DNA from: Flavipsychrobacter sp964461535
GTDB lineage: Bacteria; Bacteroidota; Bacteroidia; Chitinophagales; Chitinophagaceae
Assembly (NCBI GenBank): GCA_964461535.1
Contig: CAYWUY010000002.1
Coordinates: 47,014-111,013, forward strand
Direction of reading: 5' to 3'
DNA: 64,000 bases
Part shown: positions 15,952-25,380 of the stretch, one piece after another
Layout of the letters: each line of letters begins with the position of its first letter
Position numbering within the stretch: the first letter of the stretch is position 1
The notes under the pieces: generated by a model
What the model was told of the DNA's origin: nothing
The model's database searches: none
What the model saw: the letters and a program-made list of their open reading frames with translations, nothing else
Translations under genes and position numbers: made by a program

Positions 15952-18408
15952 ATGAAGCACCACCTACTTACCACCATTTCTTGTTTTCTACTTCCCTCTG
16001 TATTGTGTGCTAAGCCGGCACAAGTACTGTTGGGTAAAGTTTTTGCCAATGGTCAGCCCCTGGCTTACTCTAATGTATGGGTAATGAAGCCGACCGATAG
16101 CGCCGTGATATCAGCAGAGCTTACCGATGATAATGGGGGATATGTAATCCCCCTATCTGCTAATCCTACTTCATTGTTACTTAAAGTGTTTTCTCCGGGT
16201 TATAAAGATGTATATGTACCTGTTTCTATAGTAAGTGCAGATACCAATCGTGTGCAGGATATTATGCTAATACCTGTAAACAAAGAGCTAGGTGAAGTGA
16301 CTGTAAGGACGCAGAAGCCCTTTGTAGAGGTGAAACCAGATAAACTAGTGGTAAACGTTGAAAACAGCATAGTTAGTACCGGGGGTACTGCAATGGATGT
16401 ATTGATGCGTTCTCCGGGTGTTAAGGTAGACCAAAATGATAATATTAGCCTTAAGGGCAAGCAGGGTGTTACTATAATGATCAATGGAAGGATACAGCCT
16501 ATTTCAGGAGATGAGTTAGCTGCATACTTAAAAAGCCTTCCTGCGGATGTAATTGCTCAAATAGAACTGATATCTAATCCTTCAGCTAAATATGATGCGG
16601 CCGGGACTGGCGGTATTATAAATATAAAGCTGAGAAAGAATAAAAAAATGGGTATGAATGGTAGCATTACTGCCAGTTACATACAAGGTGTATACGATAA
16701 GTATACCGCAGGAGCCAGTTTTAATTACCGAAACGATAAGTGGAATGCCTATGTAAACTGGTCGGGGGCAAATAGAGAGGGTTTTTCTACTTTAAAAGTA
16801 GATCGTGATTTTTATGCTGCTAATGATGTGTTTAGTGGAGGCTACAGACAAGATAATTTTTATAAGTATTATATAAAATCGCACAACTTAGTTAGTGGCA
16901 TAGATTATAAGCTTAATGCCAAAACTACTGTAGGTATGACCTTTACAGGGGAAATGAATGGATTTACGCGCACTTCTGATAATCATTCAGATATGCTAGA
17001 TTCTGCCACTCATAAGCCTACAGGTCAGTTTGCAACAGTTACTGATGCCCCTAATCAGTGGAATAATGCTAGTGTGAATTTTAATTTGAGTCATCAATTT
17101 GATAGTCTAGGCAGGGCACTATCGGTAGATGTTGACTATGGCTATTATCCTGGTACAGGCACACAAGATATACTCACAAGGTATTATTTGTATAATTCAT
17201 ATGGGTATTTAGAGCCTAATACTGCCAAGCAGGATGCGCAATGGGCAGCTAATCAAAATAGTATTACCCAAATACGAAGTATTAAAATGGATTATACTGA
17301 ACCATTAAAGAATGATGCTTCGGTGGAGGCAGGATTTAAGGTTAGCTATGTAACTGCTGATAATGACATGAAGTTTTATAACGTGTATGGTAGTGTGCAA
17401 GTACCAGATGTAGGCCGTACCAACCGCTTTATATACAATGAGAATATTAATGCTGCATATATAAACTACAGTAAGAATATTAAAAAATGGAGTATGCAAC
17501 TAGGCCTAAGAGGCGAACAAACAATAGCTGATGGGCATGAAATAACCACTGATACTCTATTTAATAGAAATTATTTTCAGTTGTTCCCAAGTATGGCTAC
17601 TCAGTATCATTTTAATGATAAGCACGATTTAGGTGTAACGCTAAGTAGAAGAATAGCTAGGCCATCTTATGAGCAGTTGAATCCGTTTAAGTATTATTTA
17701 GATCCTTCTTTTTATAAGACAGGTTATCCTTACATGAATCCGGCATTAACCTATGCCATGGAGTTGACACATGTTTACAAGCAAAGATTAATAACAACAC
17801 TTTCTTATTCTATTACAGACCAACCCATAACAGAAGTGCTACAACCTAGTGACGGAGACAAGAAGGTAATTATGCAATCGTTTCAGAACCTGACTACAAT
17901 GGAGTATGTTGGGCTTAGTGGTTCCTATCAATTTTCATTTTACAAATGGTGGAATAGTATGCTGAATTTTAATGCTTATTATAGTAACTATAAGGGCAAT
18001 AAAGCAGGAACGCCATTGAATACAGCCAGGGTAAGCTGGGATGTATATTGCCAGAATAGTTTTTTACTGCCTAAAAACTGGTCTGTAGAGGCCGTAGGTT
18101 TTTATCAGGCACCATCTATATTAGGTTATTTAAGTGTAAAAGAATTGTGGTCTTTAGATATAGGTATACAGAAAAACTTATTAGATAAAAAGCTAACTGT
18201 AAAAATGGTTGCAAACGATATTTTTTGGAAGTCATATCCTAGAGGTTCATCTGTATATAATAATTACAAAGAGCAGTTTGCAGCTATAAGAGATACCCGA
18301 ACCCTAACCTTAAGTGTAGTGTATAGATGGGGTAATGGCAGTGCACAAAGAAAACATCAAAGTGGTGCGGAAGATGAAAAAAATAGATTGGGGCAGGGAA
18401 GAGCTTAA
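15952..18408 (+). CDS. Outer membrane beta-barrel receptor (TonB-dependent receptor-like)
   Basis: An 818-residue outer membrane protein. It has a signal peptide (to about residue 20, VLCAKPAQ), a carboxypeptidase-regulatory-like domain (about 25-110, LLGKVFANGQPLAYSNVWVM), a plug-like domain (PGVKVDQNDNISLKGKQGV, then IELISNPSAKYDAAGTGG), and a long barrel. This is the outer membrane beta-barrel family (OMP_b-brl_3) of Bacteroidota, related to TonB-dependent receptors. No SusD partner is adjacent, so the ligand is unknown and a sugar-uptake locus is not indicated. The gene stands alone, with a terminator about 45 bp after its stop. Confidence 0.88.
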   Translation: MKHHLLTTISCFLLPSVLCAKPAQVLLGKVFANGQPLAYSNVWVMKPTDSAVISAELTDDNGGYVIPLSANPTSLLLKVFSPGYKDVYVPVSIVSADTNRVQDIMLIPVNKELGEVTVRTQKPFVEVKPDKLVVNVENSIVSTGGTAMDVLMRSPGVKVDQNDNISLKGKQGVTIMINGRIQPISGDELAAYLKSLPADVIAQIELISNPSAKYDAAGTGGIINIKLRKNKKMGMNGSITASYIQGVYDKYTAGASFNYRNDKWNAYVNWSGANREGFSTLKVDRDFYAANDVFSGGYRQDNFYKYYIKSHNLVSGIDYKLNAKTTVGMTFTGEMNGFTRTSDNHSDMLDSATHKPTGQFATVTDAPNQWNNASVNFNLSHQFDSLGRALSVDVDYGYYPGTGTQDILTRYYLYNSYGYLEPNTAKQDAQWAANQNSITQIRSIKMDYTEPLKNDASVEAGFKVSYVTADNDMKFYNVYGSVQVPDVGRTNRFIYNENINAAYINYSKNIKKWSMQLGLRGEQTIADGHEITTDTLFNRNYFQLFPSMATQYHFNDKHDLGVTLSRRIARPSYEQLNPFKYYLDPSFYKTGYPYMNPALTYAMELTHVYKQRLITTLSYSITDQPITEVLQPSDGDKKVIMQSFQNLTTMEYVGLSGSYQFSFYKWWNSMLNFNAYYSNYKGNKAGTPLNTARVSWDVYCQNSFLLPKNWSVEAVGFYQAPSILGYLSVKELWSLDIGIQKNLLDKKLTVKMVANDIFWKSYPRGSSVYNNYKEQFAAIRDTRTLTLSVVYRWGNGSAQRKHQSGAEDEKNRLGQGRA

Positions 18409-18451
18409 TATGATAGGGGTTATGAAAATGTGCAAATAATAGAAAACAAAA

Positions 18452-18475
18452 AATCCGGTGTTTCTACACCGGATT
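18452..18475. terminator. Bidirectional terminator
   Basis: Perfect 9-bp arms AATCCGGTG / CACCGGATT with a 6-base loop, flanked by an A run on the left and A/T-rich sequence on the right. It separates the receptor from the convergent small Cys-rich gene. Confidence 0.8.
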
Positions 18476-18498
18476 CATTGTATAAAAAGGTAATCGAA

Positions 18499-18687
18499 TT
18501 ATTTAGCTTGTTTAGCTTCTTCTTTTTTAGGAGCTTCTTTTTCTCCACCTTTGTCACCTTTTTTCTTGCAGCAAGCAGAAGATTCTTTAGCGCATTTTTC
18601 GCCTTTTTTCTTGCAGCAAGCTTTTTCTTCAGCAAATGTTGCACCAGTCAAAAATAGTGCAGCCATTAATAAAGTTAATTTTTTCAT
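18499..18687 (-). CDS. Small exported Cys/Lys-rich protein
   Basis: A 62-residue protein with a clear signal peptide (MKKLTLLMAALFLTGATFA) and a short mature part containing two ACCKKKG units, one further Cys (five Cys in all), and a Lys/Glu-rich tail. The two units are encoded by identical 20-bp DNA repeats (18557-18576 and 18602-18621), 45 bp apart. I do not recognise a named family. Paired cysteines and lysines suggest metal binding or disulfide cross-linking in the periplasm, but this is a guess. The terminator on its 3' side and convergent placement support a real gene. Confidence 0.7.
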   Translation of the reverse strand: MKKLTLLMAALFLTGATFAEEKACCKKKGEKCAKESSACCKKKGDKGGEKEAPKKEEAKQAK

Positions 18688-18783
18688 TGTTCTTTAAATT
18701 TTGATAGAGCTAAAGTAGCTAAAAAATTTCATAAAAAAACGTTATTGTGGAAAAATTGAAATATGTTAAGTTGTGTCAATGGG

Positions 18784-18815
18784 TTGTGGAATACCCGTAA
18801 TATTTTTTAGGTTTG
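18784..18815 (+). promoter_or_regulatory. Promoter of leucine dehydrogenase
   Basis: TTG (18784-18786), a 21-bp spacer and TAGGTTTG (18808-18815) match the Bacteroidota promoter consensus. The box ends 19 bp before the start codon. Confidence 0.5.
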
Positions 18816-18834
18816 CGCTTGCTAAAAACAATTT

Positions 18835-19908
18835 ATGCAACAATCAGTAATCGATAACATGCAGTTGATGGGTCATGAACAAGTAATGTTCTGCACAGAC
18901 CCACATACAGGGCTAAATGCCATAATAGCAGTACATAATACCACATTGGGTCCGGCATTAGGCGGTACCCGCTTGTGGAACTACACTAGCCATGCCGATG
19001 CTATAACAGACGCTTTGCGCCTTAGCCGTGGTATGACTTATAAATCAGCTATTAGCGGTTTGAATCTAGGTGGAGGTAAAGCAGTACTGATAGGTGATGC
19101 TAGCAAAGTAAAATCTGAAGCCTACTGGCGTAGGTACGGACGTTTTGTAAACAACTTAGGTGGTAAATATATAACCGCTGAAGATGTGAACACTACTTCT
19201 AAAGATATGGAGTACATAGGTATGGAAACTGAGTTTGTTACCGGTATGCCTGATTACTTAGGTGGTAGTGGCGATCCTTCTCCTGTAACTGCATATGGTG
19301 TATATGTAGGTATGAAGGCTGCTGTGAAAAAAGTTTACGGAAATGATAGCCTAAGCGGACGTAAAGTATTGGTACAAGGTGCAGGCAATGTGGGCCGTCA
19401 TTTGATAGACCATATAGTAGCTGAGGGTGGTATAGTAATGGTTAGCGATATTAACGAGCGTAACCTAAAGTTAGTTACCGATAAACACAGTCAGGTTAAG
19501 GTGGTAGATAACAATAATGTATTTGCCAATGATTTTGAAATATATGCTCCATGTGCTTTGGGTGCATCTGTAAATACAGAAAGCATAAGCCAAATGAAGT
19601 GTGCAATTATTGCCGGTGCCGCTAACAATCAGCTAGCTGATGAAAATGTGCATGGCCCAATGCTGGTAGAAAAAGGTATTACTTATGTGCCAGATTTCTT
19701 GATCAATGCAGGTGGTATCATCAATATTTCGGTAGAGCTAGAAGGTTATAATAAAGAAAGAGCATATAGTATAGTAGATAAAATATATGATCGTACTTTA
19801 GAAAACTTTGAGTTAGCTGCTAAAGAAAATATACATAATCAATTAGCTGCTATGCGTATGGCTGAAAAACGCATTGCTGATATAGCTAAAATGAAAAACG
19901 GACTATAA
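18835..19908 (+). CDS. ldh: Leucine (Glu/Leu/Phe/Val) dehydrogenase
   Basis: A 357-residue NAD-dependent amino acid dehydrogenase that reversibly deaminates branched-chain amino acids to 2-oxo acids. GPALGGTRLW (39-48), K70 and the catalytic Lys82 in NLGGGKAVLIGD are present. The C-terminal Rossmann domain has VQGAGNVGRHLIDH and the AGAANNQL segment. Size and motifs fit leucine dehydrogenase better than the longer glutamate dehydrogenases. It has its own promoter and terminator, so it is a single-gene unit. Substrate preference (Leu rather than Phe or Val) is by similarity. Confidence 0.93.
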   Translation: MQQSVIDNMQLMGHEQVMFCTDPHTGLNAIIAVHNTTLGPALGGTRLWNYTSHADAITDALRLSRGMTYKSAISGLNLGGGKAVLIGDASKVKSEAYWRRYGRFVNNLGGKYITAEDVNTTSKDMEYIGMETEFVTGMPDYLGGSGDPSPVTAYGVYVGMKAAVKKVYGNDSLSGRKVLVQGAGNVGRHLIDHIVAEGGIVMVSDINERNLKLVTDKHSQVKVVDNNNVFANDFEIYAPCALGASVNTESISQMKCAIIAGAANNQLADENVHGPMLVEKGITYVPDFLINAGGIINISVELEGYNKERAYSIVDKIYDRTLENFELAAKENIHNQLAAMRMAEKRIADIAKMKNGL

Positions 19909-19931
19909 TCTAAGTTTTGTTGGTAATAATG

Positions 19932-19958
19932 TAGCCGGGTAAAAGCCCGGCTATTTTT
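19932..19958 (+). terminator. Terminator of leucine dehydrogenase
   Basis: Hairpin TAGCCGGG / CCCGGCTA with a 6-base loop, followed by TTTTTA. Confidence 0.9.
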
Positions 19959-19977
19959 ATTTACCATAGTGTGGTGG

Positions 19978-19985
19978 TATATTTG
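19978..19985 (+). promoter_or_regulatory. Candidate -7 box (TATATTTG)
   Basis: A consensus TAnnTTTG box lies 20 bp before the ATG of the hypothetical exported protein. No TTG is seen at the -33 position. Confidence 0.4.
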
Positions 19986-20005
19986 GCTTATATAATTGTT
20001 TATTT

Positions 20006-20641
20006 ATGCGCCTGCTGTTATCTGCTGTTTTTATTGTGTTGTGGGTGGCTCTTGTAGCCGGTAAGTTGTGTGAACAAAAAGTAAAGCAGGGTGGTAAAGT
20101 AAGTAGGGTATATATATACCCTGATTGTGAAGATACCTCTACTTACATTAAACAGAGGTACCAGCCTAATCATATAGCTGAGTATTTTTATGTGAATAGT
20201 ACGTTATTGTACAGAAAAGTGGCTGACAAAACAGATAAATGGATTGTAAATACATTTGATTATACCAATAGGAAAGTAATAAGAACTGTAGACACTGTAG
20301 AAGGAGATTTGAAAGATGCTGTATATAGCTATAATGATTCTCAACAAATAGGAGTAATGTACCATCCTGATGGTGCTTATAAGTATTGTGCTACATCTTA
20401 TAATAGAAGTTTTGAATGTAAGCATTCGGGCAGCGTTACCGATGGTATTATATTTACTCAGGGCTATAATTCTAAATCTGTAGGAAACATATTGGTGTTA
20501 TGCGATACTGTGGAAGTAGAAGATGTGGCTACAGGTAATATAGTGTTAAAAGTGCTGCACAAAGAGCGAAAAACCGGCTTTTGGTATACTTATGATTCTT
20601 TAGGATATAAAAGAGATAGTATTTTTTATAATAAAGATTAA
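20006..20641 (+). CDS. Hypothetical exported protein
   Basis: A 211-residue protein with a hydrophobic N-terminal signal or anchor (MRLLLSAVFIVLWVALVAG) and a beta-rich body with many Tyr. The KTGFWYTYDSLGYKRDS stretch near the C terminus resembles the MORN-like repeats found in Bacteroidota surface or antitoxin-like proteins. I do not recognise a family. Three mature Cys residues are scattered through the body. It lies between leucine dehydrogenase and metG on the same strand, with its own -7 box. Confidence 0.6.
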   Translation: MRLLLSAVFIVLWVALVAGKLCEQKVKQGGKVSRVYIYPDCEDTSTYIKQRYQPNHIAEYFYVNSTLLYRKVADKTDKWIVNTFDYTNRKVIRTVDTVEGDLKDAVYSYNDSQQIGVMYHPDGAYKYCATSYNRSFECKHSGSVTDGIIFTQGYNSKSVGNILVLCDTVEVEDVATGNIVLKVLHKERKTGFWYTYDSLGYKRDSIFYNKD

Positions 20642-20728
20642 ATCTAGGTATTTTAACCCTACTTTAATGGGTGTGTTAGCAAATACGGGACGGGCATTTG
20701 CTGCATGTTGTTTATCTTGCACCCAGAT

Positions 20729-22816
20729 ATGTCGTTTAAAAGATATTTAGTAACAGCAGCCTTGCCTTATGCCAATGGTGCTGTACATATAGGTCACTTG
20801 GCAGGGTGTTATTTGCCTTCAGATATTTATGTTCGTTATTTAAGAGCGCAAAAGCGTGATGTGAAGTTTATTTGCGGTAGCGATGAACATGGAGTGCCTA
20901 TAACTATACGTGCCATGAAGGAGGGAATAACTCCTCAGGATGTAGTAGATAAATATCACGCCATAATCAAAGATAGTTTTGCTGCTATGGGTATCTCGTT
21001 TGATATCTACAGTAGAACATCGAATAAAATTCATCATGAAACCTCTCAGCAATTTTTTAAGAAATTGTATGAGGCTGGTTTATTTGAGGAGCGTGAAAGC
21101 GAGCAGTACTATGATGAGGAAAAACAAGTTTTTTTAGCTGATAGATACATAACAGGTACTTGCCCTGTATGTAGCAATCCTAATGCATATGGCGACCAGT
21201 GCGAGAAGTGCGGTTCTACTTTATCGCCTGAGCAATTAATAGCACCTAAAAGTGCCTTGAGCAATGCTATACCAGTAAAGAAAGCTACTAAACATTGGTA
21301 TTTTCCTTTAAATAAGTATGAAGAGTGGTTGAAAACATGGATAGTAGACGGTAAAAAAGACGAATGGAAGTCTAATGTATATGGACAATGTAAAAGTTGG
21401 CTAGATAGTGGTTTACAGCCTCGTGCTATGACCCGTGATAGTAGCTGGGGTGTTCCCGTGCCATTGCCAGATGCTGATGGTAAGGTGTTATACGTATGGT
21501 TTGATGCGCCTATAGGTTATATAAGTGCTACTAAAGAACTAACTAATCAGTGGAGTGACTACTGGTGTAGCGAGGATACTAAGCTAGTACATTTTATAGG
21601 GAAGGATAATATTGTGTTTCACTGTATTATATTCCCATCAATGCTTAAGGCTCATGGTGGTTTTGTGCTACCGGATAATGTGCCGGCTAATGAGTTTTTA
21701 AATATTGAAGGAGAAAAGGTATCAACTTCTCGTAATTGGGCGGTATGGGTACATGAGTATATTAAAGATTTTCCTGATCAGCAAGATGCACTACGTTACG
21801 TGTTATGTGCTAATGCGCCTGAGACAAAGGATAACGATTTTACCTGGAAAGATTTTCAAGACAGAGTAAACAGCGAATTGTCTGCCGTATTGGGCAATTT
21901 TGAGAATCGTGCTTTTGTATTGATGCACAAATATTGTAATGGTAAAGTACCACCATTGCATCCGCAATTAGTAACTGATACTGATAAGCTATTAGTAAAA
22001 GAAATACAAGATGCTAAAGCTAAAGTACAAGCATCTATAGAAGCATACAGGTTTAGAGAGGCGCTTTCCGGCATAATGGATTTAGCAAGGGCTGGTAATA
22101 AATACTTGCAAGACTATGCTCCTTGGAGTATGGCTAAGACGCCGGAAATGCAGGCTGAAAATCAAGCCAAGATAGATAATTGCTTGCACTTGTGTTTGCA
22201 GCTTACGGCTAACTTAGCTATATTATTAAACCCGTTTTTACCATATACAGCCGCTAAAATGTGCAAAAAGATGAAAGTGGTAGAGCGCATGCTAGAGTGG
22301 GAAAATGCGGGTAAAGTTGATTTGCTGAAAGTGGGCTATCAATTAAGAGAACCAGAGCTACTTTTTAGGAAAATAGAAGATGCCGAGGTGGCAGCACAAG
22401 TAGAGAAATTAAAAAATAACATGGTTAAGCCTAATACACAAGCTGCCGCAGAACCAGAAAATGCAAGTCCGGCAATTGAGCCTATAAAGTCTGAAATTAC
22501 CTTTGATGACTTTGCAAAAATAGACTTAAGAGTAGGTACAATAGTTAAAGCTGAGAAAGTAGAAAAAGCAGACAAGCTATTGAAACTGGAAGTAGATATG
22601 GGTAGTGAGGTGCGAACAATTGTGTCGGGTATAGCTATGCACTTTAAGCCAGAAGATATAGTAGGGCAGCAGGTGTCTGTAGTTGCTAATTTGGCACCTA
22701 GAAAAATGCGTGGTATAGAAAGTAATGGTATGATATTAATGGCTACCAACAACGAGGGTAAGCTGGTATTTGTATCGCCAAACGTGCAGGCTACTAATGG
22801 TAGTGAAGTAAAATAA
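20729..22816 (+). CDS. metG: Methionyl-tRNA synthetase
   Basis: A 695-residue class I aminoacyl-tRNA synthetase that charges tRNA-Met. The HIGH motif is in NGAVHIGHLAG, the zinc knuckle is CPVCSNPNAYGDQCEKCG, and the second signature is KVSTS, the variant found in two-zinc-type MetG enzymes. The C terminus has the EMAP/Trbp111-like tRNA-binding domain (KIDLRVGTIVKAEKV), which dimerises the enzyme. The start is ATG 20729 (MSFKRYLVT); the upstream codon adds an unrelated stretch. The adaptor gene promoter begins at its stop codon. Confidence 0.98.
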   Translation: MSFKRYLVTAALPYANGAVHIGHLAGCYLPSDIYVRYLRAQKRDVKFICGSDEHGVPITIRAMKEGITPQDVVDKYHAIIKDSFAAMGISFDIYSRTSNKIHHETSQQFFKKLYEAGLFEERESEQYYDEEKQVFLADRYITGTCPVCSNPNAYGDQCEKCGSTLSPEQLIAPKSALSNAIPVKKATKHWYFPLNKYEEWLKTWIVDGKKDEWKSNVYGQCKSWLDSGLQPRAMTRDSSWGVPVPLPDADGKVLYVWFDAPIGYISATKELTNQWSDYWCSEDTKLVHFIGKDNIVFHCIIFPSMLKAHGGFVLPDNVPANEFLNIEGEKVSTSRNWAVWVHEYIKDFPDQQDALRYVLCANAPETKDNDFTWKDFQDRVNSELSAVLGNFENRAFVLMHKYCNGKVPPLHPQLVTDTDKLLVKEIQDAKAKVQASIEAYRFREALSGIMDLARAGNKYLQDYAPWSMAKTPEMQAENQAKIDNCLHLCLQLTANLAILLNPFLPYTAAKMCKKMKVVERMLEWENAGKVDLLKVGYQLREPELLFRKIEDAEVAAQVEKLKNNMVKPNTQAAAEPENASPAIEPIKSEITFDDFAKIDLRVGTIVKAEKVEKADKLLKLEVDMGSEVRTIVSGIAMHFKPEDIVGQQVSVVANLAPRKMRGIESNGMILMATNNEGKLVFVSPNVQATNGSEVK

Positions 22817-22824
22817 TATATTTG
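22817..22824 (+). promoter_or_regulatory. Candidate -7 box (TATATTTG) for the adaptor gene
   Basis: A consensus TAnnTTTG box starts directly after the metG stop codon and ends 20 bp before the adaptor ATG. Confidence 0.4.
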
Positions 22825-22844
22825 TATTGTAATAAATAAATAAT

Positions 22845-24173
22845 ATGAAATCCAAAACACTGTGGTGGATACTTGGTTTAGGTGTTGTGGTGTTGGTGAT
22901 AGCCATTTTTGTAGCTAAAAAAGGTGACGGCAACCTAACTAAGGTGGCTGTAGAAGAGGTGGCAAGACATACTGTTGTAGAGGTAGTTACCGCTACAGGT
23001 AAAATATATCCTGAAACAGAAGTTAAGATTAGCCCTGAAGTAAGTGGAGAAATAATTCTGCTTAATATAAAAGAAGGGGATAGCGTTAAAAAGGGCGATT
23101 TGTTGGTGAAGATAAATCCGGCTATCTACAACTCACTAGTAAATCAGGCTGAAGCTACTGTAGAGCAAACTAAGGCCAGCACCAGTAATTCATCTCAAAT
23201 GATGGCGCAGGCAGAATCTCAGTATAAATTAGCAAAGTATACCTTTGAGCGAAATAAAAAGCTTTACCAAGATAAGGTGATATCCTCTCTAGAGTTTGAG
23301 CAAAGCGAGGCAAATTATAAGTCGGCAATGGCTAGCTATGAAGCCGCACAAGCAAGTGCTAAAGGTGGAGGCTTTGGTGTGCGCGGTGCCATGGCAGGCT
23401 TATCTCAGGCTAGAGAAAATTTACAAAAGACTACCATAATAGCACCTACTACCGGAGTAATATCTCAGCTAAATGTAAAAGCAGGTGAGCGCGTAGTAGG
23501 AACCGCACAGTATGCTGGTACCGAGATGCTAACCATAGCTGATATGAGTAGGATGGAAGTGAGAGTAGATGTAAGTGAAACTGATATAGCAAAAGTGAAA
23601 ATTGGTGATACCTCAATAATAGAAACTGATGCTTACAGAAATAGAAAGTTTAAAGGAATAGTTTCTAAAATAGCAGTTAGCTCTAAAACTACTACTGCTA
23701 CAGCAACGTCAGACCAAGTAACTAACTATGTAGTTCACATTTTGATATTGCCAGATAGTTATGCCGATTTAGTAGCTAACCTACCTGCCGGTAAATTTCC
23801 TTTTAAGCCAGGCATGTCATCATCTGTAGAAATACAAACTAGTAAGAAAGATAATACGCTATCAGTGCCTGTAAATGCAGTAACCACAAGAGACTGGAGT
23901 GAAGAAGTGAAAAAGAAGCGTGAAGCAGAGAAAAATGAAGGAGGGCTTCGTCAAATAGTGTTTGTGTATGATAAGGCTACTCAGCAAGTAAGTATCAGAG
24001 ATGTTAAAACAGGTTTGCAGGATAATACATACCTTGAAATAACTGAAGGTTTGAAAGAGAAGGAAGAGGTGGTGGTAGCGCCATATGGTGCTATAGCCCG
24101 CTTGCTTGATGATAAGAAGCAAGTGAAAGTGGTAAAGAAAAGTGAGCTATTTGATGATAAAAAGTCAGAATAG
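22845..24173 (+). CDS. Efflux periplasmic adaptor protein (MacA/HlyD family)
   Basis: A 442-residue membrane fusion protein. It has one N-terminal membrane segment (LWWILGLGVVVLVIAIFVA), barrel-sandwich halves (EVSGEIILLNIKEGDSVKKGDLL and the later PTTGVISQLNVKAGERV), a helical hairpin between them (about 105-190, coiled coil), and a beta-barrel with VPVNAVTTRDW. Such adaptors join an inner-membrane ABC or RND pump to an outer-membrane channel. The MacA type is favoured because a MacB-like permease lies 5 kb downstream; no ATPase or channel gene is adjacent. Confidence 0.9.
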   Translation: MKSKTLWWILGLGVVVLVIAIFVAKKGDGNLTKVAVEEVARHTVVEVVTATGKIYPETEVKISPEVSGEIILLNIKEGDSVKKGDLLVKINPAIYNSLVNQAEATVEQTKASTSNSSQMMAQAESQYKLAKYTFERNKKLYQDKVISSLEFEQSEANYKSAMASYEAAQASAKGGGFGVRGAMAGLSQARENLQKTTIIAPTTGVISQLNVKAGERVVGTAQYAGTEMLTIADMSRMEVRVDVSETDIAKVKIGDTSIIETDAYRNRKFKGIVSKIAVSSKTTTATATSDQVTNYVVHILILPDSYADLVANLPAGKFPFKPGMSSSVEIQTSKKDNTLSVPVNAVTTRDWSEEVKKKREAEKNEGGLRQIVFVYDKATQQVSIRDVKTGLQDNTYLEITEGLKEKEEVVVAPYGAIARLLDDKKQVKVVKKSELFDDKKSE

Positions 24174-24257
24174 TCTCCTAGCTACTCATTTTTTAACTAG
24201 ATTAGTAGAGACAGCTAAACCACATCATCATTTTGTTAACTTCAATTAGGGTAAATT

Positions 24258-25277
24258 TTGGCAAAATCATTAGGACAAATAGGAATTATAGGTAATGGAA
24301 GCTGGGGCACTGCATTAGCTAAAATACTTACTGATAATGGTATAACTATTTATTGGTGGGTACGTAATCAAGAGGCTATACAGTATCTAAGTACCCGACA
24401 ACACAATCCGCATTATTTGACATCTGTACGTTTTATGCCAGATTCTATTATCCCTACGGATAATCTGGATTTGGTAATGGAAAAATGTGATACATTAATT
24501 GTAGCGGTTCCGTCGGCGTATGCTCAGGGAGTTATTGATAAGGTGTCTGGCGATGTATGGAAAACCAAAAATGTAATATCAGCAATAAAAGGAATATTGC
24601 CAGATACAAATTTGTTACTTAATGACTATTTCGCTGAGCAGTTTAAGTATCCTATAGAAAAGTATATATCTATAACAGGCCCATGCCATGCAGAAGAGGT
24701 AGCAGATGAGCGGTTGTCTTATCTTACATTTTCCGGCTTAGACGATGAGTTGAATGATGCTGTAGCTCGTGCATTTACTAATACCTATTTGAATGCTACG
24801 TGTAATCATGATATATGGGGAGCGCAATTTGCGGCAGTGCTAAAGAATATTTATGCAATAGGTGCAGGTATAGCTAGAGCCTTAGGTTATGGGGATAATT
24901 TTGTGAGTGTATACATTACCAACTGCTACCGCGAAATGTATAAATTTTTAGAAGCACATTTTGAAAAAGTACATCCAAGCAACGAACACCCTGATTTTCA
25001 CACAAGTGCCTATTTGGGCGATTTATTAGTAACTTGTTACTCATTACATAGTAGAAATAGAACATTTGGTACTATGATAGGTAAGGGTTACACGGTAAAG
25101 GCTGCGATACTTGAAATGAACATGGTGGCAGAAGGGTATTATGCTGCTAGAGGTATGCAAAATATTTCTAAACAGTTTGATATACCCATACCTATAGCAA
25201 CTTTAATATATAAAATGTTGTGGGAGAATATGAATTCTTCTGATGGCTTTTTAAGATTAGAGAAAATGTTTACGTGA
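24258..25277 (+). CDS. gpsA: Glycerol-3-phosphate dehydrogenase [NAD(P)+]
   Basis: A 339-residue cytoplasmic enzyme that reduces dihydroxyacetone phosphate to glycerol 3-phosphate for phospholipid synthesis. The N-terminal GIIGNGSWGTALAKIL is the cofactor loop. SAIKGI, the TGPCHAEEV segment, the active-site Lys in AVLKNIYAIGAG and the C-terminal EMNMVAEGY are all typical. The start is TTG at 24258, with an AGGG about 10 bp upstream; there is no ATG near the family N terminus. Confidence 0.96.
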   Translation: MAKSLGQIGIIGNGSWGTALAKILTDNGITIYWWVRNQEAIQYLSTRQHNPHYLTSVRFMPDSIIPTDNLDLVMEKCDTLIVAVPSAYAQGVIDKVSGDVWKTKNVISAIKGILPDTNLLLNDYFAEQFKYPIEKYISITGPCHAEEVADERLSYLTFSGLDDELNDAVARAFTNTYLNATCNHDIWGAQFAAVLKNIYAIGAGIARALGYGDNFVSVYITNCYREMYKFLEAHFEKVHPSNEHPDFHTSAYLGDLLVTCYSLHSRNRTFGTMIGKGYTVKAAILEMNMVAEGYYAARGMQNISKQFDIPIPIATLIYKMLWENMNSSDGFLRLEKMFT

Positions 25278-25302
25278 TAAATAGTGCGTTATTTATATGA
25301 TT

Positions 25303-25327
25303 AAAGTAGCCTTGAGGCTACTTTTTT
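25303..25327 (+). terminator. Terminator of gpsA
   Basis: Hairpin AAAGTAGCC / GGCTACTTT with a 4-base loop, followed by a T run. Confidence 0.9.
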
Positions 25328-25380
25328 ATTAAAAGCAAATTATTTTTATTCTTTCTTAGTATTATCATAGTAATTATTAC

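Noticed and set aside
15952..18408. Polysaccharide utilisation locus
   Set aside because: No SusD, glycoside hydrolase or sugar regulator accompanies either receptor inside the window.
18430..18657. Plus-strand frame opposite the Cys-rich gene
   Set aside because: Composed mostly of Phe/Ser from the complementary A/T-rich repeats and crosses the terminator; the minus-strand frame has a proper signal peptide.
776..19908. Scytonemin-like cluster formed by the ThDP enzyme, amine oxidase and leucine dehydrogenase
   Set aside because: The dehydrogenase is 15 kb away with its own promoter and terminator and fits ordinary leucine dehydrogenase.
22339..22860. Minus-strand frame of 173 codons inside metG
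   Set aside because: Antisense to the tRNA-binding domain of MetG; hydrophobic by complementarity only.
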